NCBI GenBank assembly: GCA_001940725.1
Contig: MDVR01000092.1
Span: 1-15,377, forward strand
DNA length: 15,377 bases
Source of the DNA: Candidatus Heimdallarchaeota archaeon LC_2
GTDB taxonomy: Archaea > Asgardarchaeota > Heimdallarchaeia > Heimdallarchaeales > Kariarchaeaceae
Direction: 5' to 3'
Below, piece by piece: positions 13,825 to 15,377 of this stretch. Positions within the stretch are counted from its first letter, which is position 1; every line of letters starts with the position of its first letter. A model generated the notes under the pieces. The model saw only the letters and a program-made list of their open reading frames with translations. It had not been told where the DNA came from and made no database searches. Made by a program: the position numbers and the translations under genes.

Positions 13825-14340
13825 TTAATCTTGCTCGATTACATCTTTAATCCGTTTCCCAATTCCACCTGTTTTTCGACTAGTTGTTATTGTCACTGTA
13901 TTAACAAAATTAACAAATGCTTTTCCTATACCTTTTTTGAATTTAGGATTCTCATCCACTTTTTTCTCATTCTGCTCTAACCACATCTTTGTGTTCGATC
14001 CAGCACTCATAAATTGCAATACCGCGCCAAATGGTACAAGAATTACTCCACCAAAAAGGATCATTAACTTACCAGCACTACTCAAGGTAACTTTGGCTGT
14101 ATGATTCCAAAATCTTTCATCTTTTTTCTTGTTATTAGGATCTTCCTTGATATCTCCCCGATTAGAAAGCCATCTGAAAAGTTGAGGAAGGAAAAAAGTA
14201 TCACCCACATCTGCTAGTATCGCTTCATTGAATGTTTTGATATCTGATTCAAGACCAACAGTAACAGCAACCTTACTGATCACCGATCTTTTGGCTTTGC
14301 TCGATTTTTTCTTCTTGGAATGAGAGGGTTTACGGATCAC
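13825..14340 (-). CDS. basic-tagged one-TM protein, 171 aa
   Basis: I choose GTG 14340 over the more upstream ATG at 14391. The GTG lies exactly 36 nt from a GAGTAAA promoter box. It also gives MIRKPSHSKKKKSSKAKR, the tag shared with other proteins of the element, and GTGATCCGTAAA resembles the starts at 8280 and 10452. After the tail come an amphipathic region (residues about 20-60, ending FLPQLFRWLSNRG), a Lys-rich loop, and one transmembrane helix at about 92-111 (LMILFGGVILVPFGAVLQFM). A C-terminal region with a basic end follows. The family is unknown. A membrane or envelope protein with a nucleic-acid-facing tail is plausible. Confidence 0.7.
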   Translation of the reverse strand: MIRKPSHSKKKKSSKAKRSVISKVAVTVGLESDIKTFNEAILADVGDTFFLPQLFRWLSNRGDIKEDPNNKKKDERFWNHTAKVTLSSAGKLMILFGGVILVPFGAVLQFMSAGSNTKMWLEQNEKKVDENPKFKKGIGKAFVNFVNTVTITTSRKTGGIGKRIKDVIEQD

Positions 14341-14363
14341 TAAATAACATATGGGTTTAAGAT

Positions 14364-14378
14364 TTTTATATTTTACTC
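14364..14378 (-). promoter_or_regulatory. promoter box of the minus-strand operon (GAGTAAA + TATA)
   Basis: The minus strand reads GAGTAAAATATAAAA, a BRE-like part and a good TATA box (ATATAAAA). GTAAA begins 36 nt before GTG 14340. The 11-mer AGAGTAAAATA recurs in inverted orientation at 14415-14425 for the divergent gene. Confidence 0.7.
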
Positions 14379-14415
14379 TCAAGCAGAACATCTAAAATTA
14401 GTGAGAACTATTCAA

Positions 14416-14430
14416 GAGTAAAATACATAA
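14416..14430 (+). promoter_or_regulatory. promoter box of the 14454 gene (GAGTAAA + TATA)
   Basis: GAGTAAAATACATAA on the plus strand. GTAAA begins exactly 36 nt before GTG 14454, as at 10452 and 14340. It forms a divergent pair with 14364-14378, the two boxes being separated by 37 bp. Confidence 0.7.
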
Positions 14431-14453
14431 GCAAAGAGGTAATATCTATATTT

Positions 14454-15107
14454 GTGAGCATTAGAAAGTCTTCTTATTCCAAGAAAAGAAATAAATCTTC
14501 CAGCAAAAGTAGAAGATCAAGACAAGTAGCTACGCAACCAGTTGTACAACAACCAACTCCACAACCAACTCCCCAACCGATTTCTATTGAAAAGAAAAGA
14601 GAATTGCCCGAAAACTTGGGTAGAAACGTGGGAATTGGTGCGGTAGTTCTCGGAGTTCCATATTTAGGATACAGATTTGTTAAAGGCGGAATAGATAATG
14701 TATTTGGCATTGGTGGAGATATTCTAGGTGGTGCAACAGGACTAGCGCAAACAATAGGCGGTGGACTTGTTGATGGTATATCTTTCTTAGGAAAAGATGT
14801 ATTGTATGAAGGAATAATCAAAACAGGACTAGTCGATGGATTATATAATACAGTTCTCAAAGAAGGATTATACCAAACTGTTATCCAAGATGTTTGGCAA
14901 GACACTATCATAAAAGATGGACTTATCGGGTTTGGATATGAAACTGTCTTGAAGGATGGAGTATATGATACTATTATTAAAGATGGAATTGTCGGTGGTG
15001 GTAGTACTGCTGTTAATTACGTTACAGGTGGTGGAATAGTAGATGATGGTGGAAAAGTGGTTGATTCTCTGGGAGATACCTTGAGTAAATACAATCCATT
15101 CGGGTGA
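14454..15107 (+). CDS. basic-tagged Gly-rich repeat protein, 217 aa
   Basis: GTG 14454 starts MSIRKSSYSKKRNKSSSK; the basic tail runs to about residue 24. A Gln/Pro/Thr linker (27-45, with the repeat TPQP) follows, then a hydrophobic Gly-rich segment at 57-75 (GRNVGIGAVVLGVPYLGYRF). Next comes a region rich in Gly and Ile (80-116). Residues 117-178 are two tandem 31-residue units, each 9+4+9+9, built from a nonapeptide like VYDTIIKDG. The end is again Gly-rich. No known family is recognised. The alternating hydrophobic/Asp-Gly pattern suggests an assembled structural or fibre protein. Part of it (14710-14899) is repeated in inverted form at the window edge. Confidence 0.75.
   Translation: MSIRKSSYSKKRNKSSSKSRRSRQVATQPVVQQPTPQPTPQPISIEKKRELPENLGRNVGIGAVVLGVPYLGYRFVKGGIDNVFGIGGDILGGATGLAQTIGGGLVDGISFLGKDVLYEGIIKTGLVDGLYNTVLKEGLYQTVIQDVWQDTIIKDGLIGFGYETVLKDGVYDTIIKDGIVGGGSTAVNYVTGGGIVDDGGKVVDSLGDTLSKYNPFG
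14710..14899 (+). repeat. 190-bp perfect inverted repeat, left arm
   Basis: Every base matches the reverse complement of 15188-15377. The arm covers codons 86-149 of the Gly-rich protein gene. The spacer between arms is 288 bp. Confidence 0.95.
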
Positions 15108-15113
15108 TAAAAA

Positions 15114-15206
15114 ATGAGTGTAAGAAAAGGCAGATCCTCAACAAAGAAAAAAACAAGACCAAAAGGCAAACGAAAAATCAGTCGCAATGCCAAACATCTT
15201 GGATAA
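15114..15206 (+). CDS. basic-tagged ORF cut by the inverted repeat, 30 aa visible
   Basis: ATG 15114 lies 6 nt after the stop of the Gly-rich protein gene, with GGTGAT upstream. It reads MSVRKGRSSTKKKTRPKG, then KRKISRN, a further copy of the basic tag. From codon 25 onward (base 15188) the sequence is the inverted repeat, which supplies only a few codons and a TAA. The true gene was probably longer. If the inverted repeat is an artefact, the real C-terminus is not in this window. Confidence 0.55.
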   Translation: MSVRKGRSSTKKKTRPKGKRKISRNAKHLG

Positions 15207-15377
15207 CAGTTTGGTATAATCCTTCTTTGAGAACTGTATTATATAATCCATCGACTAGTCCTGTTTTGATTATTCCTTCATACAATACATCTTTTCCTAA
15301 GAAAGATATACCATCAACAAGTCCACCGCCTATTGTTTGCGCTAGTCCTGTTGCACCACCTAGAATATCTCCACCAA
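15188..15377 (-). repeat. 190-bp perfect inverted repeat, right arm at the window end
   Basis: This is the exact reverse complement of 14710-14899, running to the last base of the window. Perfect identity, the cut ORF and the edge position suggest a fold-back chimera or an assembly break. A recent real inversion or duplication is the alternative. Confidence 0.95.

Noticed and set aside
14341..14391. ATG 14391 as start of the one-TM protein
   Set aside because: It would place the promoter box inside the gene; GTG 14340 fits the 36-nt rule and the shared basic tag.
14474..14911. Long antisense ORF opposite the Gly-rich protein gene
   Set aside because: Its Pro/Ser/Thr/Cys-rich composition mirrors the Gly/Asp/Lys-rich plus-strand gene, which has the promoter, tag and repeats.
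14710..15377. Closed hairpin telomere of a linear genome
   Set aside because: A hairpin end would give a palindrome with almost no spacer; here 288 bp of unpaired coding sequence lie between the arms.
1..15377. tRNA, rRNA or CRISPR array
   Set aside because: I found no tRNA-like cloverleaf, no rRNA segment and no regularly spaced repeats with unique spacers on reading both strands.

Overview
The window looks like AT-rich archaeal DNA. Genes lie behind TATA-type boxes, with start codons at about the distance expected for leaderless transcripts. Shine-Dalgarno motifs appear mainly in front of internal operon genes. There is a TnpB fragment and a large secreted solute-binding protein with a Thr/Val-rich stalk. 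An Asgard-type host is possible, but no marker gene fixes the lineage.

Region 1 (1-3955) reads as host chromosome with decay: two gene remnants at the left edge, a small hypothetical gene, a family 5 ABC solute-binding protein (808-2817, minus), a cyclase-family hydrolase (2979-3659, minus) and a frameshifted remnant.

Region 2 (4046-5636) is a compact minus-strand operon with mobile-element character. Its first gene is a 52-residue excisionase-like helix-turn-helix protein (5113-5271). A hypothetical protein, a tiny ORF, an OB-fold-like phage-type protein and a zinc-ribbon protein follow, linked by overlapping stop and start codons. A 34-bp block is duplicated (32/34) within it. A 365-bp gene-free stretch with repeats follows.

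Region 3 (5637-8279) holds a secreted NHL-type beta-propeller gene, a short overlapping ORF, and an IS4-type insertion sequence. The IS sits between a conserved promoter box and the gene at 8280. Its transposase gene is unusually rich in perfect hairpins.

Region 4 (8280-15377) looks like part of a virus or virus-like integrated element. It has two paralogous basic/zinc-finger proteins, a four-gene operon ending in a P-loop ATPase of probable packaging or extrusion type, a DUF4112-like membrane protein, and divergent genes for a one-TM protein and a Gly-rich repeat protein. Seven otherwise different proteins start with the same kind of basic tag (M-x(0-1)-[IV]-R-[KR] followed by Lys/Arg/Ser). 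The lead genes share a GAGTAAA-type promoter box exactly 36 nt before a GTG start. A disrupted tnpB carrying an HNH nuclease gene is lodged inside this element. The right edge is a perfect 190-bp inverted repeat that cuts the last gene and may be an assembly or amplification artefact.

The most interesting candidate system is the tagged, co-regulated gene set of Region 4. My working model, which is inference, is a set of virion or membrane-complex proteins whose basic tails contact the genome and which are served by the ATPase.
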